A stretch of 64,000 bases of DNA from Planctomycetota bacterium (lineage in GTDB: Bacteria; Planctomycetota; UBA1135; UBA2386): assembly GCA_028281765.1 (NCBI GenBank), contig JANQJF010000097.1:1-64000 (forward strand), given 5' to 3'. Within the stretch, counting starts at the first letter, position 1. Every line of letters begins with the position of its first letter. Position numbers and translations under genes: made by a program. The notes beneath the pieces are model-generated. The model was given only the letters and a program-made list of their open reading frames with translations. It was not told the DNA's origin and made no database searches. Positions 1 to 8,522 of this stretch are shown here, piece by piece.

Positions 1-135
1 CGATCGTGGATGCAGCCGTCGTGGATGCGGGTGCGCGGAAACGCAGGCGAATCAGTGGATTCGGCGAGGCTTTCGCGTGCCGGCAGGTGCGGCGGAGGCG
101 CCGCGAGCGGTGTGAATGATTTTCGGGCCGGCCTT

Positions 136-1026
136 CTAGGACCCGACCGTGAACTTGCCGACGGCCGACGTCGCGAAGTCCAGCCCGGTGCCGAGGTAGT
201 CGATCCACTGCACGTCGAGCGTCAGGCCACACATCGCATCGATCGGCACGGCGAGCGGCACGCTGGCCATCGGCGTCGGCGCGCACGGGAACGACGCAAT
301 CTGCGTCAGACAGAACGCGGACCCGGGCTCGGCCGAGCCGATCGCGGACAGCGGGATCGGCGGAATCTCGACTCCCAGCAGCAGCGCGCAGACCGCACCG
401 GTCAGCGGACCGCCCTGCACGTCGAAGGTTCCGCCGCGAGTCGGCAGGCCGGCGAAACTCAACACCGGCCCGTTGGCGCTCGCCGGACACGACGACGAGA
501 TCCCGGTCGATGCCAAAGCCCCGCAGGGCGGCAGGTTGAACGCCAGGGTATCGACGTTGAAGTCCGCGACGAAGTCGATCTGGAGTTCGTCGAACAGCGT
601 GTTGGTGAAGCCGAAGTAGTTGTTCGGCTGGAACTGGTCCGAGAGGTTCGTGAACGAATCGACGACGAACCCGCTGAGCACCGCTCGAAACGCCGACGGC
701 TGTGCCGTGCTGATCTGGTGATAGACGAAGCTCAGGTCTGTGATCGGCGTGTCGAACACGATCGTCAGCGTGTTGGGCAATCCGATCGGGTCGTTGGTCA
801 GGAAGCCTCCAACCAAGTTGTTCACGGTGCCGGTCGTGAAGTAGCGGGCGTGAGTAACCGTGACTCCAGGAAACTCCGTGGACACCGGAGTGAAGTTCGG
901 AAACAGATTCGCGCCGAAGTCGATGACGGCGTCGGGCGACGCGAGACCGCTCGTCTGCGCGATAATGGGCTGCGCGCGCAGCGCGGGAACGAGCAGGAGC
1001 GTGGCGGTCACGAAGGTGGTGCGCAT
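136..1026 (-). CDS. secreted protein of unknown function
   Basis: A 296-residue protein with an N-terminal signal peptide (MRTTFVTATLLLVPALRAQ), so it is probably exported. Residues about 20-160 look like an all-beta domain similar to those in choice-of-anchor/PEP-CTERM-type surface proteins. The last ~115 residues are Cys-containing and follow the same hydrophobic pattern as the C-terminal module of other secreted proteins in this window, for example those ending at 1059 and 13114. Two further ATG codons lie at 1038 and 1035, but they overlap a TATGAT hexamer that sits 7 bases before the ATG at 1026, so 1026 is the preferred start. No catalytic residues are recognisable. It is a stand-alone gene transcribed in the same direction as the next one. 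The family is not named with confidence. Confidence 0.75.
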   Translation of the reverse strand: MRTTFVTATLLLVPALRAQPIIAQTSGLASPDAVIDFGANLFPNFTPVSTEFPGVTVTHARYFTTGTVNNLVGGFLTNDPIGLPNTLTIVFDTPITDLSFVYHQISTAQPSAFRAVLSGFVVDSFTNLSDQFQPNNYFGFTNTLFDELQIDFVADFNVDTLAFNLPPCGALASTGISSSCPASANGPVLSFAGLPTRGGTFDVQGGPLTGAVCALLLGVEIPPIPLSAIGSAEPGSAFCLTQIASFPCAPTPMASVPLAVPIDAMCGLTLDVQWIDYLGTGLDFATSAVGKFTVGS

Positions 1027-1033
1027 CGCGCCC

Positions 1034-1039
1034 ATCATA
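1034..1039 (-). promoter_or_regulatory. -10-like TATGAT, leaderless start
   Basis: TATGAT matches the sigma-70 -10 consensus at 5 of 6 positions and lies 7 bases before the ATG at 1026. Transcription would therefore begin at or next to the start codon. No Shine-Dalgarno sequence is present. Confidence 0.5.
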
Positions 1040-1058
1040 CCCGAGCCGCGATCGCGCC

Positions 1059-2375
1059 CTACGGCATGATCACGGCCCAGAAGCCGTTCGAAGCCGCGAT
1101 GCCCTGGGGCGCGCCCGCGTCGAGGTGCAGCGTCTGCAAGGCAACGGTCGTGCCGACCGTTCCGTTGACGTTGACCGGGATCGAAAGGAAGCCGGACGCC
1201 GGCATCGGCACGGCGACGAACGGCTGCACGAGCAGCTGGAAGCCGAGCACCGACTGGAACGTGCGCGAGGCGCCGAACAGCAGCACGCCCGAGGCATCCC
1301 CGCTGCTCGCGTCGAGCTGCACTCCGAACGCCGTGTTGCCGATCGTCGGCAGGCCGCCGGGATTGGGATGGACGCGCCACTCGTACGATGCGTTGCCCGG
1401 GGTCCCGAGGCCGTAGGTCCGCGGGTTGTGGAGGATCGTGACCCCACTACAGATGCCCTCGATCGGACCCAGCATGTTCACGCCACCGACGTCATCGACG
1501 TAGACGACGTCGTTGACCCCACCGGCCCGGCTCATCGCGCACACGACGTACTCCGTCGCACGCTCGACCGCGAGACCGTTGATGTAGTTCCCCGGAGTGC
1601 CCAGGACGGTCGTCGCACCCGTCGCCACGTCCATCTCGATGACGCTGTCGAACGAGCTTGTGATCAGATCGCCATCGCCGTTGACGTCGAGACCGGCCAC
1701 GAGGTTGCCGGTACCGACGAGCGTCGCGGAACCGCCTGCGATCGGCACGGAGTGGATGGAGTAGCCCGGGAACGTCGTGACGTACACGGTCGTCGCGTCG
1801 GCGTCGACCGCGATCGACTGCGCGAAGACGCTGGAGGTCGGGAACGAGATCGGCGTGATCGTCCCGGTCACGGAGTCGAAGTATCCCACCAAGTTGCCGT
1901 TCATCGGGGGGCCGGCCGCGATGTTCGCGACGCAGAACACGCAATCTCCGTTCGGCAGCGCCTGAATCTGGCTGATGCCTCCGCTCGGTGAGACGAGCGT
2001 GTTGACCACCCCGACGGGCGTCGTGCGGATCGTGAACGCCTGACCTGCGGAGATCACGAGCTCGTGTAGCTCGATCGCGGTCCCGTCTTCGCCGACGTTG
2101 CCGACGAACACGATCTGGTCATCGTTGATCGCGATCGCGTTGGCACCGGTCGCCGAGGACACCCCCGCCATTCCGACGAGTGAGGGATCGAGTCCGGTGA
2201 TCCGGGTCGGCGTCCCGGGCACGCGCGGGTCGACGAGGAAGATCCCACCGGGCGTCGGTGAATTCGATGCGCTGAACGAACTCACGAGGAACGAGCCGTC
2301 GGGGATCTGCGCCAGCGCGCTGGTAGTCGTGAAGGCGAGAGCAACGAGAACACAGCGAGGCATCTTCAATCCCAT
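1059..2375 (-). CDS. secreted beta-propeller protein with C-terminal TYGLG module
   Basis: A 438-residue exported protein whose signal peptide ends near ALAQ (residue ~23). Residues ~25-320 contain repeated blades with phrases such as IVFVGNVGEDG, VAGLDVNGDG and INGLAVERA, typical of a six- or seven-bladed propeller related to NHL/SMP-30 or 'streptogramin lyase' folds. The motif TYGLGTPG at ~residue 318 introduces a ~115-residue beta-rich C-terminal module. That module resembles those of the secreted proteins at 13114, 17912 and 21526. The start at 2375 is favoured over an internal ATG at 2363 because an extended -10 (TGG then TATCCT) ends 6 bases before it. The function is unknown; a surface-displayed binding protein is an inference. 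Confidence 0.75.
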   Translation of the reverse strand: MGLKMPRCVLVALAFTTTSALAQIPDGSFLVSSFSASNSPTPGGIFLVDPRVPGTPTRITGLDPSLVGMAGVSSATGANAIAINDDQIVFVGNVGEDGTAIELHELVISAGQAFTIRTTPVGVVNTLVSPSGGISQIQALPNGDCVFCVANIAAGPPMNGNLVGYFDSVTGTITPISFPTSSVFAQSIAVDADATTVYVTTFPGYSIHSVPIAGGSATLVGTGNLVAGLDVNGDGDLITSSFDSVIEMDVATGATTVLGTPGNYINGLAVERATEYVVCAMSRAGGVNDVVYVDDVGGVNMLGPIEGICSGVTILHNPRTYGLGTPGNASYEWRVHPNPGGLPTIGNTAFGVQLDASSGDASGVLLFGASRTFQSVLGFQLLVQPFVAVPMPASGFLSIPVNVNGTVGTTVALQTLHLDAGAPQGIAASNGFWAVIMP

Positions 2376-2381
2376 GGACCG

Positions 2382-2390
2382 AGGATACCA
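2382..2390 (-). promoter_or_regulatory. extended -10 (TGGTATCCT), leaderless start
   Basis: An extended -10 element, TGG followed by TATCCT, ends 6 bases before the ATG at 2375. This predicts a leaderless transcript. Confidence 0.5.
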
Positions 2391-2486
2391 AAGACGTGCG
2401 ATGAGCGCTGGATGGCCCTCGCGCTCGGACCTGGCCCCTTCCTACGACCCGAACGTCTCGCCGTGCTGGCCGCGCGGATCTTCGTG

Positions 2487-3902
2487 TCAGTCCTGCCGCA
2501 CGAAACCGATGTTCCGCACGCGCCCGGCCGAGACGGTGAAACCGTCGACCCGCTCCTTCTCGCCGGTGAATCGGAATCGCACCCACCCGAGCGAGAACTG
2601 GCGCGGCGCCGTCGGCTTCAGCGGCCATTCCGGTTCGTACTTCACGGTGGCGAAGAACTCCCCTTCGCGCACCGTGAGCGAGTACGTGACGTCGAGTTCC
2701 TCACTGTAGTAGTCCCCGGCGAGAGCCTCGAGATCCTCCGCCTTCGGCGCGAACGGCTCGGGCTCTTTCTCGAACGGCTGACTCTCGAACGCCGCCTCCT
2801 CGGGTGCCGGCTCCAGATCACCGGCCAGCACGATCTCGGCGACCTTCATCGCGTGCTTACCCGCATTGAAGTGACCGAGGTTCGAGAACACGGCTACCGA
2901 GACGTCGTGGTCGGCGAACCGCACGAAGTGCGCGCGGTAACCCGCCCACGCTCCACCGTGACCGACGTGGCGTGCGCCGCGGTGCTCGCCGTGCACGAGC
3001 GCGCACGCGTACGGCAGGGACTTCCCGCTCTTCAGCTTGCCGTGCTTCAACATCCTCCGAATCAACTCCTCGCCGCCACCGAGTCGGTTGTTCTCGAAGT
3101 TCGCATCCCACTTGCACATGTCCTCGACGGTCGTCAGCACGCCCCCGTCGCCGACGAGATCGAACAGGTAGAGCTCGGTCTGGTATCCGTCGTCTCCCGG
3201 GAGGTAGCCGATGGCCCGGCCCTTCACGACTCGCTTGAAGTCGTCGTAAAACTGCGAGTCGCGCATCCCGAGCGGGCCGAAGATCCGCTCCCGCGCGAAC
3301 GCACCCTGCGTCACGCCCGAAACGCGCCGCACGATCTCACTGAGGAGGAAGTACCCCGAATTGCTGTAGAGGTGCTCCGTCCCCGGCGCGAAGTTCAGCG
3401 CCTTCTGCCGAGCGATCAGGTCGACGATCCGCTGCTCGGGATAGTCGAACTCGAACGACATGCCCGCGAGCGACATCAAGCCGAGGTAGTCTCGAATGCC
3501 GCTCGTGTGGTGCAGGAGGTGCCGAAGCGTGATCGGCTCGCCGTAGTCGCGCATCTCGGGCACGTGCTTGCGAACGTCGTCATCGAGCGTGAGCTTGCCG
3601 TCCTCCTCGAGCAGGAGGATCGACATCGCCACGAACTGCTTGGAGACCGAACCGATGTCGAACACGGACCGCGACGTGATCGGGACCTCACGCTCGAGGT
3701 CGGCCATGCCGTAGCCGCGGGCGTAGACGATCTCACCCTTCTCGAAGACGCCCACCGCACAGCCCGGTGAAGTCGTCGTGTCCCACTTGGCGAACACGGC
3801 ATCGATCGCGGCACGCGAATCGGCGTCGAGGGCTGCGGGAGGCTGGGCAGCAGCGGTCGAGAACGCGAGCGAGGCGACGAGCAAACAGGCGGGTCTCACC
3901 AT
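2487..3902 (-). CDS. serine hydrolase, class C beta-lactamase fold
   Basis: A 471-residue exported enzyme with a signal peptide (cleavage near STAAAQ, residue 20). It has the hallmarks of the penicillin-binding/AmpC-like serine hydrolase family (PF00144). The SxxK nucleophile motif is SVSK at 85-88, a Y-x-N motif appears as LYSNSGY, and an HVGHGG segment stands where the K/H-T/S-G motif is expected. A ~100-residue C-terminal extension of beta character follows, as in many family members with an extra lipocalin-like domain. Family members are beta-lactamases, DD-peptidases or esterases, and the substrate cannot be read from sequence. It is a monocistronic minus-strand gene with its own -10-like element. 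Confidence 0.88.
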   Translation of the reverse strand: MVRPACLLVASLAFSTAAAQPPAALDADSRAAIDAVFAKWDTTTSPGCAVGVFEKGEIVYARGYGMADLEREVPITSRSVFDIGSVSKQFVAMSILLLEEDGKLTLDDDVRKHVPEMRDYGEPITLRHLLHHTSGIRDYLGLMSLAGMSFEFDYPEQRIVDLIARQKALNFAPGTEHLYSNSGYFLLSEIVRRVSGVTQGAFARERIFGPLGMRDSQFYDDFKRVVKGRAIGYLPGDDGYQTELYLFDLVGDGGVLTTVEDMCKWDANFENNRLGGGEELIRRMLKHGKLKSGKSLPYACALVHGEHRGARHVGHGGAWAGYRAHFVRFADHDVSVAVFSNLGHFNAGKHAMKVAEIVLAGDLEPAPEEAAFESQPFEKEPEPFAPKAEDLEALAGDYYSEELDVTYSLTVREGEFFATVKYEPEWPLKPTAPRQFSLGWVRFRFTGEKERVDGFTVSAGRVRNIGFVRQD

Positions 3903-3908
3903 GCTTCG

Positions 3909-3914
3909 ATCCTA
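3909..3914 (-). promoter_or_regulatory. -10-like TAGGAT, leaderless start
   Basis: TAGGAT ends 6 bases before the ATG at 3902. No Shine-Dalgarno sequence lies between them. Confidence 0.45.
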
Positions 3915-3945
3915 CCCGGCGCGAGCCGCGGGAAGCACCGCCCGT

Positions 3946-5184
3946 CTACTCTCGAACCTGCACGATTCGCAATGCATCGACAGCGAACTCCCCCTCACCC
4001 ACGGGGCGCAAGGTGAAGTCGGTCCGCCCGATCGGAAGCGGCAACTCACCGAGCCGAGCCCAGGTGTTCGGCGTGAAGCGCGGATTCGAATCTCGCAGCT
4101 CGCCGAGCTCACACTCGCAGACCACGCGCGTGACCGCATTCTTCACGCGCGGCCACCGCCATTCGACCGCAACGCGGGTCGCCGACGCCACCCTCACGGA
4201 GAACGTCGCCCGTACGTCGGCACCCATGGTCGCGGTGCATGTGACGTAGTCACCGCCGACGCACTTCTCGTGAGTTCCCGCGCGCCAGGCATCTACGGGC
4301 GCGAACGCGCCACCGTCCTCGTCCACGCGGATCACGAAGGGTGCGTGCACGCAGAGGACATCGGCCACAGCTCGAGCTCCCCCGTGATCGAATCGCTGAT
4401 TGTCGCACGGATAGTTGACGATGCCGCGACCGCGGAGCCACATCGTGGTCGATCCACCGCCGTCCAGATTCATCGCCGTCTGGCAACCGAGCGCGCGCAT
4501 CGTCGTCGCGAGCTCCAAGAGGGTCATGCCCGCCGCGCGCTCGTTGCGCCCATCGACTGTGACCAACACCACCGCCCGCTTGGACGTCAGGCCCACGGCG
4601 GTGCGAGGATGACGCTTGTCACGCACGCCCCACCCACCGGGCCGAACCGGCTTACCCTTCCGCAAGATCAGCGGCCAGCTGCCACGCGCGTGCCGCATCC
4701 CCTTCCACGTCCCAGGCGGACGGTCCTCGATATGCACGCGCTCCCGCCGATCCACGCCGATCGCGACGGTGCGCTCGGCGTCCTGCTCCAACCGGAGCTC
4801 GCCGTTCTGGATCAGCAGCCCGAACGGCGTGCCCGTCGACACGTCGAAGAACCCTCCGTTGACCGCGGCAACGGCTCCCGCAGGGGTCGCCTGCTCCAGC
4901 GTCGACACCGTGGCGAACGGTTCCGGTGCGAGAAAGCGCAGGTGCCGCTCGCGTCCCGGCCGCTCGACGTGGAGAACGCAGAGGCTCTGTGGCGCACCGA
5001 ACAGGACATCGAAGTGCGCACGCTTCCAAGTGACGCCGATTCCGACTTCGTCCTCGACCCATCGCGCCGCTTCGAACGCCTGCTCGACGCTCGCGGAACG
5101 CGCCTTCGTCCGCTGGGCGGACGCAAGCACCGCAACGCACGGCAGCACGAGGAGCACGCCAGCGCGATTCCAGCAGGTCGGCAT
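3946..5184 (-). CDS. phosphodiester glycosidase family protein (NAGPA domain)
   Basis: A 412-residue exported protein (signal peptide ending near LASAQ). Residues ~110-300 carry the phosphodiester glycosidase (PF09992) signatures: AVNGGFFD, the basic RHPRTAVGLT segment, VTVDGRN and the strongly conserved MNLDGGGSTTMW. In the family this domain acts on phosphodiester-linked sugars, as in the uncovering enzyme that removes GlcNAc from a phosphodiester. Here a periplasmic or surface role in cleaving phosphodiester-linked glycans is an inference. The last ~100 residues form an additional domain with several Cys residues that I do not recognise. TACATT lies 6 bases before the ATG. The gene downstream (ending at 2487) has its own promoter-like element, so the two are probably separate units. 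Confidence 0.85.
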   Translation of the reverse strand: MPTCWNRAGVLLVLPCVAVLASAQRTKARSASVEQAFEAARWVEDEVGIGVTWKRAHFDVLFGAPQSLCVLHVERPGRERHLRFLAPEPFATVSTLEQATPAGAVAAVNGGFFDVSTGTPFGLLIQNGELRLEQDAERTVAIGVDRRERVHIEDRPPGTWKGMRHARGSWPLILRKGKPVRPGGWGVRDKRHPRTAVGLTSKRAVVLVTVDGRNERAAGMTLLELATTMRALGCQTAMNLDGGGSTTMWLRGRGIVNYPCDNQRFDHGGARAVADVLCVHAPFVIRVDEDGGAFAPVDAWRAGTHEKCVGGDYVTCTATMGADVRATFSVRVASATRVAVEWRWPRVKNAVTRVVCECELGELRDSNPRFTPNTWARLGELPLPIGRTDFTLRPVGEGEFAVDALRIVQVRE

Positions 5185-5190
5185 CCCCCG

Positions 5191-5196
5191 AATGTA
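5191..5196 (-). promoter_or_regulatory. -10-like TACATT, leaderless start
   Basis: TACATT ends 6 bases before the ATG at 5184. A leaderless transcript is inferred. Confidence 0.4.
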
Positions 5197-5224
5197 ACGG
5201 CGCGTGGCGCTCGGCCGACGCGCT

Positions 5225-6727
5225 TCAGCCCTTCGAATCGAAGAACCGATCCACGACGTGCCGCGGCGGCGGCTGAGTCATCAGGCTGACGAGCACAATG
5301 GTCACTGCCGACGCCGCGAACATGATCGTGACCGGCATCATGCCGGCGATCAGGTAGTCCTCACCGCCACCCTCCCCGGACATCGTCGGCGCGATCAGGC
5401 CGTCGTAGAACAGCCAGAGCCAAGTCGCGCCGGTCACGATCACGCATGCGATCGCGCCCGCAGCGGTCACACGCTTCCAGTAGATCGCAGCGAACACGAG
5501 CGGGAACAGGCTGCCGAACCCGCTGAAGCACCAGACCGCCAGATCGAACACGTTCGGCGGCGGAAACAGCGACAGCACGTAGGTGATCGCGACGATCACG
5601 ATGATGAAGCCGCGCCCGAGGGACACGAGCTGCTTCTCGCTGAAGTGGTCCTCACCCTTCGCGTGCACGACGATGTCGTGCGTGAAGATCGTGCCGAGGC
5701 AGACGAACTGCGAATCGAGCGACGACATGATCGCGGCCAGAATGCCCGCGAGCAGCAGGCCCGAGATGAACGGATCCTTGAGCTGGGACCCGACCATCTT
5801 CGCGAGGACCGCGTTCGAGTTGCCGCCCGGCGCCTCGATGCCGATACCCGCCGCCCAGATGCCGATCAGCACGCACGGCGCCCACACGATCATGATGAAG
5901 ATCGGGTGCGCCACGCACGTCATGCGGAAGGTCTTCGCGCTCCGCGCGGTCAGCCAGTGCTGAAACAGGTGCGGGAACATGCCGACGGACAGCGGCACGA
6001 ACGCGTAGGTCAGGAACTGCAGCTCGCCGATCGTCCCTTCACGCGACAGGAGGTGCGGCGCGTTCTCGACGACGTTCTGCGTCGCCTGCTCGACGCCGCC
6101 GAGCTTGTCCGAGATCAGGTAGAACGCGAGCAAGCCGACGAGCATGAACACGATCGTCTGCACCGCGTTGGCGAGCGCGGCTGCGCGCACCCCGCCGGTC
6201 AGGATGTACGAGAGCACGACCAGACAGACGACGAGACCGGTGATCCACGGCGGCACGCCGGCGATGCCCTTGACGACCGCCCCGGCACCGACGACCCCGA
6301 TCAGCAGATACGGAATCACGAGCCCGACGAGCACCGGGAACAGCAGGTAGCCGAGTGCATTGGACTGGAACCGCTCCCGGAAGAACTGGATCTGCGTGAC
6401 GAAGTTGAAGCGTTTGCCAATCGCCCACAGCCGAATGCCGACGAGGAAGAACACGAGCGAGTGCACGATCCCCGACATCGACGCCATGAGGCCGTAGACG
6501 CCGATGCCGCGATCGAACGCCTTGCCGGTCGACCCGACGAGCGCGAACGCGGTCATCGTCGTGCCGAACACCGACATCAACAACAGGAACGGCCCGATCG
6601 AGCGACTCGCGACGAAGTACTCGCTGCTCGTGCCCTGGCGCCGCCTCGTGTTGAGGATACTGAACACGAGGAGTGCCGCGAGGTAGACGCCGACGACGAT
6701 CAGCGGCGTGGACTTGATCTCAGGCAT
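5225..6727 (-). CDS. sodium:solute symporter family transporter
   Basis: A 500-residue polytopic membrane protein of the SSS family (PF00474), usual length about 500. It has about 13 hydrophobic segments. The N-terminus reads MPEIKSTPLIVVGVYLAALL, followed by the characteristic EYFVASRS(I)GPF loop and a small-residue-rich first core helix (FGTTMTAFALVGSTG). Family members import sugars, organic acids, nucleosides or amino acids with Na+; the substrate cannot be assigned. The start at 6727 overlaps the stop of the small upstream membrane gene by 8 bases (ATGCCTGA), showing translational coupling. It is the last gene of the operon 10773-5225, whose first two members are secreted PQQ-like propellers. 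A longer open frame upstream of 6727 overlaps the partner gene and is not expected to be translated. Confidence 0.9.
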   Translation of the reverse strand: MPEIKSTPLIVVGVYLAALLVFSILNTRRRQGTSSEYFVASRSIGPFLLLMSVFGTTMTAFALVGSTGKAFDRGIGVYGLMASMSGIVHSLVFFLVGIRLWAIGKRFNFVTQIQFFRERFQSNALGYLLFPVLVGLVIPYLLIGVVGAGAVVKGIAGVPPWITGLVVCLVVLSYILTGGVRAAALANAVQTIVFMLVGLLAFYLISDKLGGVEQATQNVVENAPHLLSREGTIGELQFLTYAFVPLSVGMFPHLFQHWLTARSAKTFRMTCVAHPIFIMIVWAPCVLIGIWAAGIGIEAPGGNSNAVLAKMVGSQLKDPFISGLLLAGILAAIMSSLDSQFVCLGTIFTHDIVVHAKGEDHFSEKQLVSLGRGFIIVIVAITYVLSLFPPPNVFDLAVWCFSGFGSLFPLVFAAIYWKRVTAAGAIACVIVTGATWLWLFYDGLIAPTMSGEGGGEDYLIAGMMPVTIMFAASAVTIVLVSLMTQPPPRHVVDRFFDSKG

Positions 6728-6968
6728 CGATGTCCACCAGGTCTTCCTCGGCCTTCTCGACCGGCTGCTCCGCCCACTCTTCGATGTGGGTCGGCCACGC
6801 GAACTTGATGACCAACGCCCAGGCGATCCCCGCAAAGAGCGAGATCAAGACCTGGAAGCCCAGCCCGACCGGCACGAAGCCGAACCACAGGCTGCGGTCT
6901 CCCCAGTACCAGAAGTCGAAGTGCAGAATCGTCAGCACGACGACGAATCCCCAAGCAACCTGCTTCAT
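6720..6968 (-). CDS. small membrane partner subunit of the symporter
   Basis: An 82-residue protein with two hydrophobic segments, VAWGFVVVLTILHFDFWYW and a second around VLISLFAGIAWALVIKF, ending in an acidic tail. Its size, topology and position directly upstream of and overlapping an SSS-family symporter match small accessory proteins such as DUF3311 or the YhdT partner of PanF. I propose the same role here without asserting the exact family. It follows the propeller gene by 9 bases and overlaps the symporter by 8, so it is an integral part of the operon. Confidence 0.75.
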   Translation of the reverse strand: MKQVAWGFVVVLTILHFDFWYWGDRSLWFGFVPVGLGFQVLISLFAGIAWALVIKFAWPTHIEEWAEQPVEKAEEDLVDIDA

Positions 6969-6977
6969 CGAGTCGAT

Positions 6978-8522
6978 CTATTCGGACTTCGCGATCGCGA
7001 ACAGGTGCGTGTGCGTCGCGACGTAGAGCACGCCGTTCGCCGCGATCGGCGACGAGTAGATCGGGCTCGTGAAGTCGATTTCCTGCACCTTGCTCTTGTC
7101 GAGCTCCTTCGTCGCGGGGAAGACGACCAGGAAGCCGTCCTCGATCCCGACGTAGACCTTGCCGTCCGCGACGAGCGGCGAACCCCAGATGTGCGCGCTC
7201 GTGTCGTGGCGCCAATACTTCTCGCCGGTCTTGGCGTCGAGACAATAGACGAAGCCCGCGTAGTCGGATGCGAACACGAGCCCGTCGTGGATCGCGAGCG
7301 TCGAGATCGAGCGCCGGATCTCGCCGAACTGCCAGACCGGCTTGCCGTTCTCGTCGAGGCAGACGAGGTTGCCGATGCCATCCCCGTGCTCGGGATCCTG
7401 CCCGATCGCGGCGTAGATCTTGCCGTCGTAGACGACCGGCGTCGCGAGCACTTCGCTCGGGCCGTCGCGCGTCGCGTACTTGCGGGGCTCGCCGTTCTCC
7501 TTGACGCGGTAACCCTTCGGGTTGCAGTCGAAGCGCCAGACTTCCTCGAGGATCTTGAAGCCTTCCTCGTCCTCGACTGCCTTCGGCTTGAATGCATACA
7601 TCCGACCGTCGGGCCCGCCGAAGATCGCGAGCTCGGTCGTCTCGGTCTTGAGATACGCCGGCGACGACCAGTTGCTGTGGAAGATGCGTTCGCTGCAACC
7701 GGACGCCTCTTCGCCGACCAGCGCGCCGGTCTTCTTGTCGACGACGATCAGCGACGGCGCGGTCGGCGCCGGGGTTTCGACGTGGCCGTAGTCGACGCCG
7801 TTCGAAGTCGCGGTCCAGATCTGGTCGCCGGCGATCAGCACCGAGCAGCTCGTGATGTTGTGCGGGAAAACCCCGCACTCGTCGATCATGTTGAGCTTCC
7901 AGATGATGTCGGCGTCGTCCTTCTGCACTTCGACCGGCGGCTTGCCGTTGTCGGCGTAGTACTTCGCCTCGTCCTGGAACCCCTGGTTCCCGTCGGCGAA
8001 CCCGTTGACGTCGAGGCACATGACCTCGCAGCGGTTCGTGACGAGGTAGACGCGGTTGCCCTCCACGGCGGGCGACGAGCAGATCCCGAGGTATTCCCAG
8101 TCGCTGACCTTGCCGGTGCCGAGCTTCGGCACGTTGAGCTGCCAGATCAGATCGCCGGTCTTCTCGTCGAGGCAGTAGACGCAGCTGCGGTCGCCCTTGT
8201 ACTGCGCGTTGCGAGGGCAGTCGTTGTTGGTGCCGACATAGACGCGTCCGTCCGCGACGGTGGGGTTGCCGTAGCTCTGCGAACCGAGCTTGGCGATCCA
8301 CTTCACGTTCTTCGTCGTCTTCGGGTCGATGCGATCGGAGTCGCCGTCGAATTCGCCGGGCACGATCTCGTCGGGCAGACCCGTGACTGGCGAGACCATG
8401 TTGCGGGTCATGTCGCGCCCCCACTGCGGCCAGTCGCCCGGCCCTTGTGCCGAAAGACAGGGAGCGAGCAAACAGCTCGAGGTGACGAGCGCGAGCATCG
8501 CGCTGCGGAGAGAATCAGTCAT
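6978..8522 (-). CDS. secreted PQQ-like beta-propeller protein
   Basis: A 514-residue exported protein with a signal peptide ending near PCLSAQ. The mature part begins with the GDWPQWGRDM segment that is usual for planctomycete PQQ-like propellers. Repeated blades carry alternating phrases such as VADGRVYVGT, YCLDEKTGDLIW, ADGKVYVGIEDG and YCLDAKTGEKYW, the signatures of PQQ/WD-like propellers (PF13360). Cofactor binding is not implied, because many family members lack PQQ. It overlaps the upstream propeller gene by 8 bases and precedes the symporter pair, so a role in sensing, binding or processing the transported solute is an inference from context. Confidence 0.85.
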   Translation of the reverse strand: MTDSLRSAMLALVTSSCLLAPCLSAQGPGDWPQWGRDMTRNMVSPVTGLPDEIVPGEFDGDSDRIDPKTTKNVKWIAKLGSQSYGNPTVADGRVYVGTNNDCPRNAQYKGDRSCVYCLDEKTGDLIWQLNVPKLGTGKVSDWEYLGICSSPAVEGNRVYLVTNRCEVMCLDVNGFADGNQGFQDEAKYYADNGKPPVEVQKDDADIIWKLNMIDECGVFPHNITSCSVLIAGDQIWTATSNGVDYGHVETPAPTAPSLIVVDKKTGALVGEEASGCSERIFHSNWSSPAYLKTETTELAIFGGPDGRMYAFKPKAVEDEEGFKILEEVWRFDCNPKGYRVKENGEPRKYATRDGPSEVLATPVVYDGKIYAAIGQDPEHGDGIGNLVCLDENGKPVWQFGEIRRSISTLAIHDGLVFASDYAGFVYCLDAKTGEKYWRHDTSAHIWGSPLVADGKVYVGIEDGFLVVFPATKELDKSKVQEIDFTSPIYSSPIAANGVLYVATHTHLFAIAKSE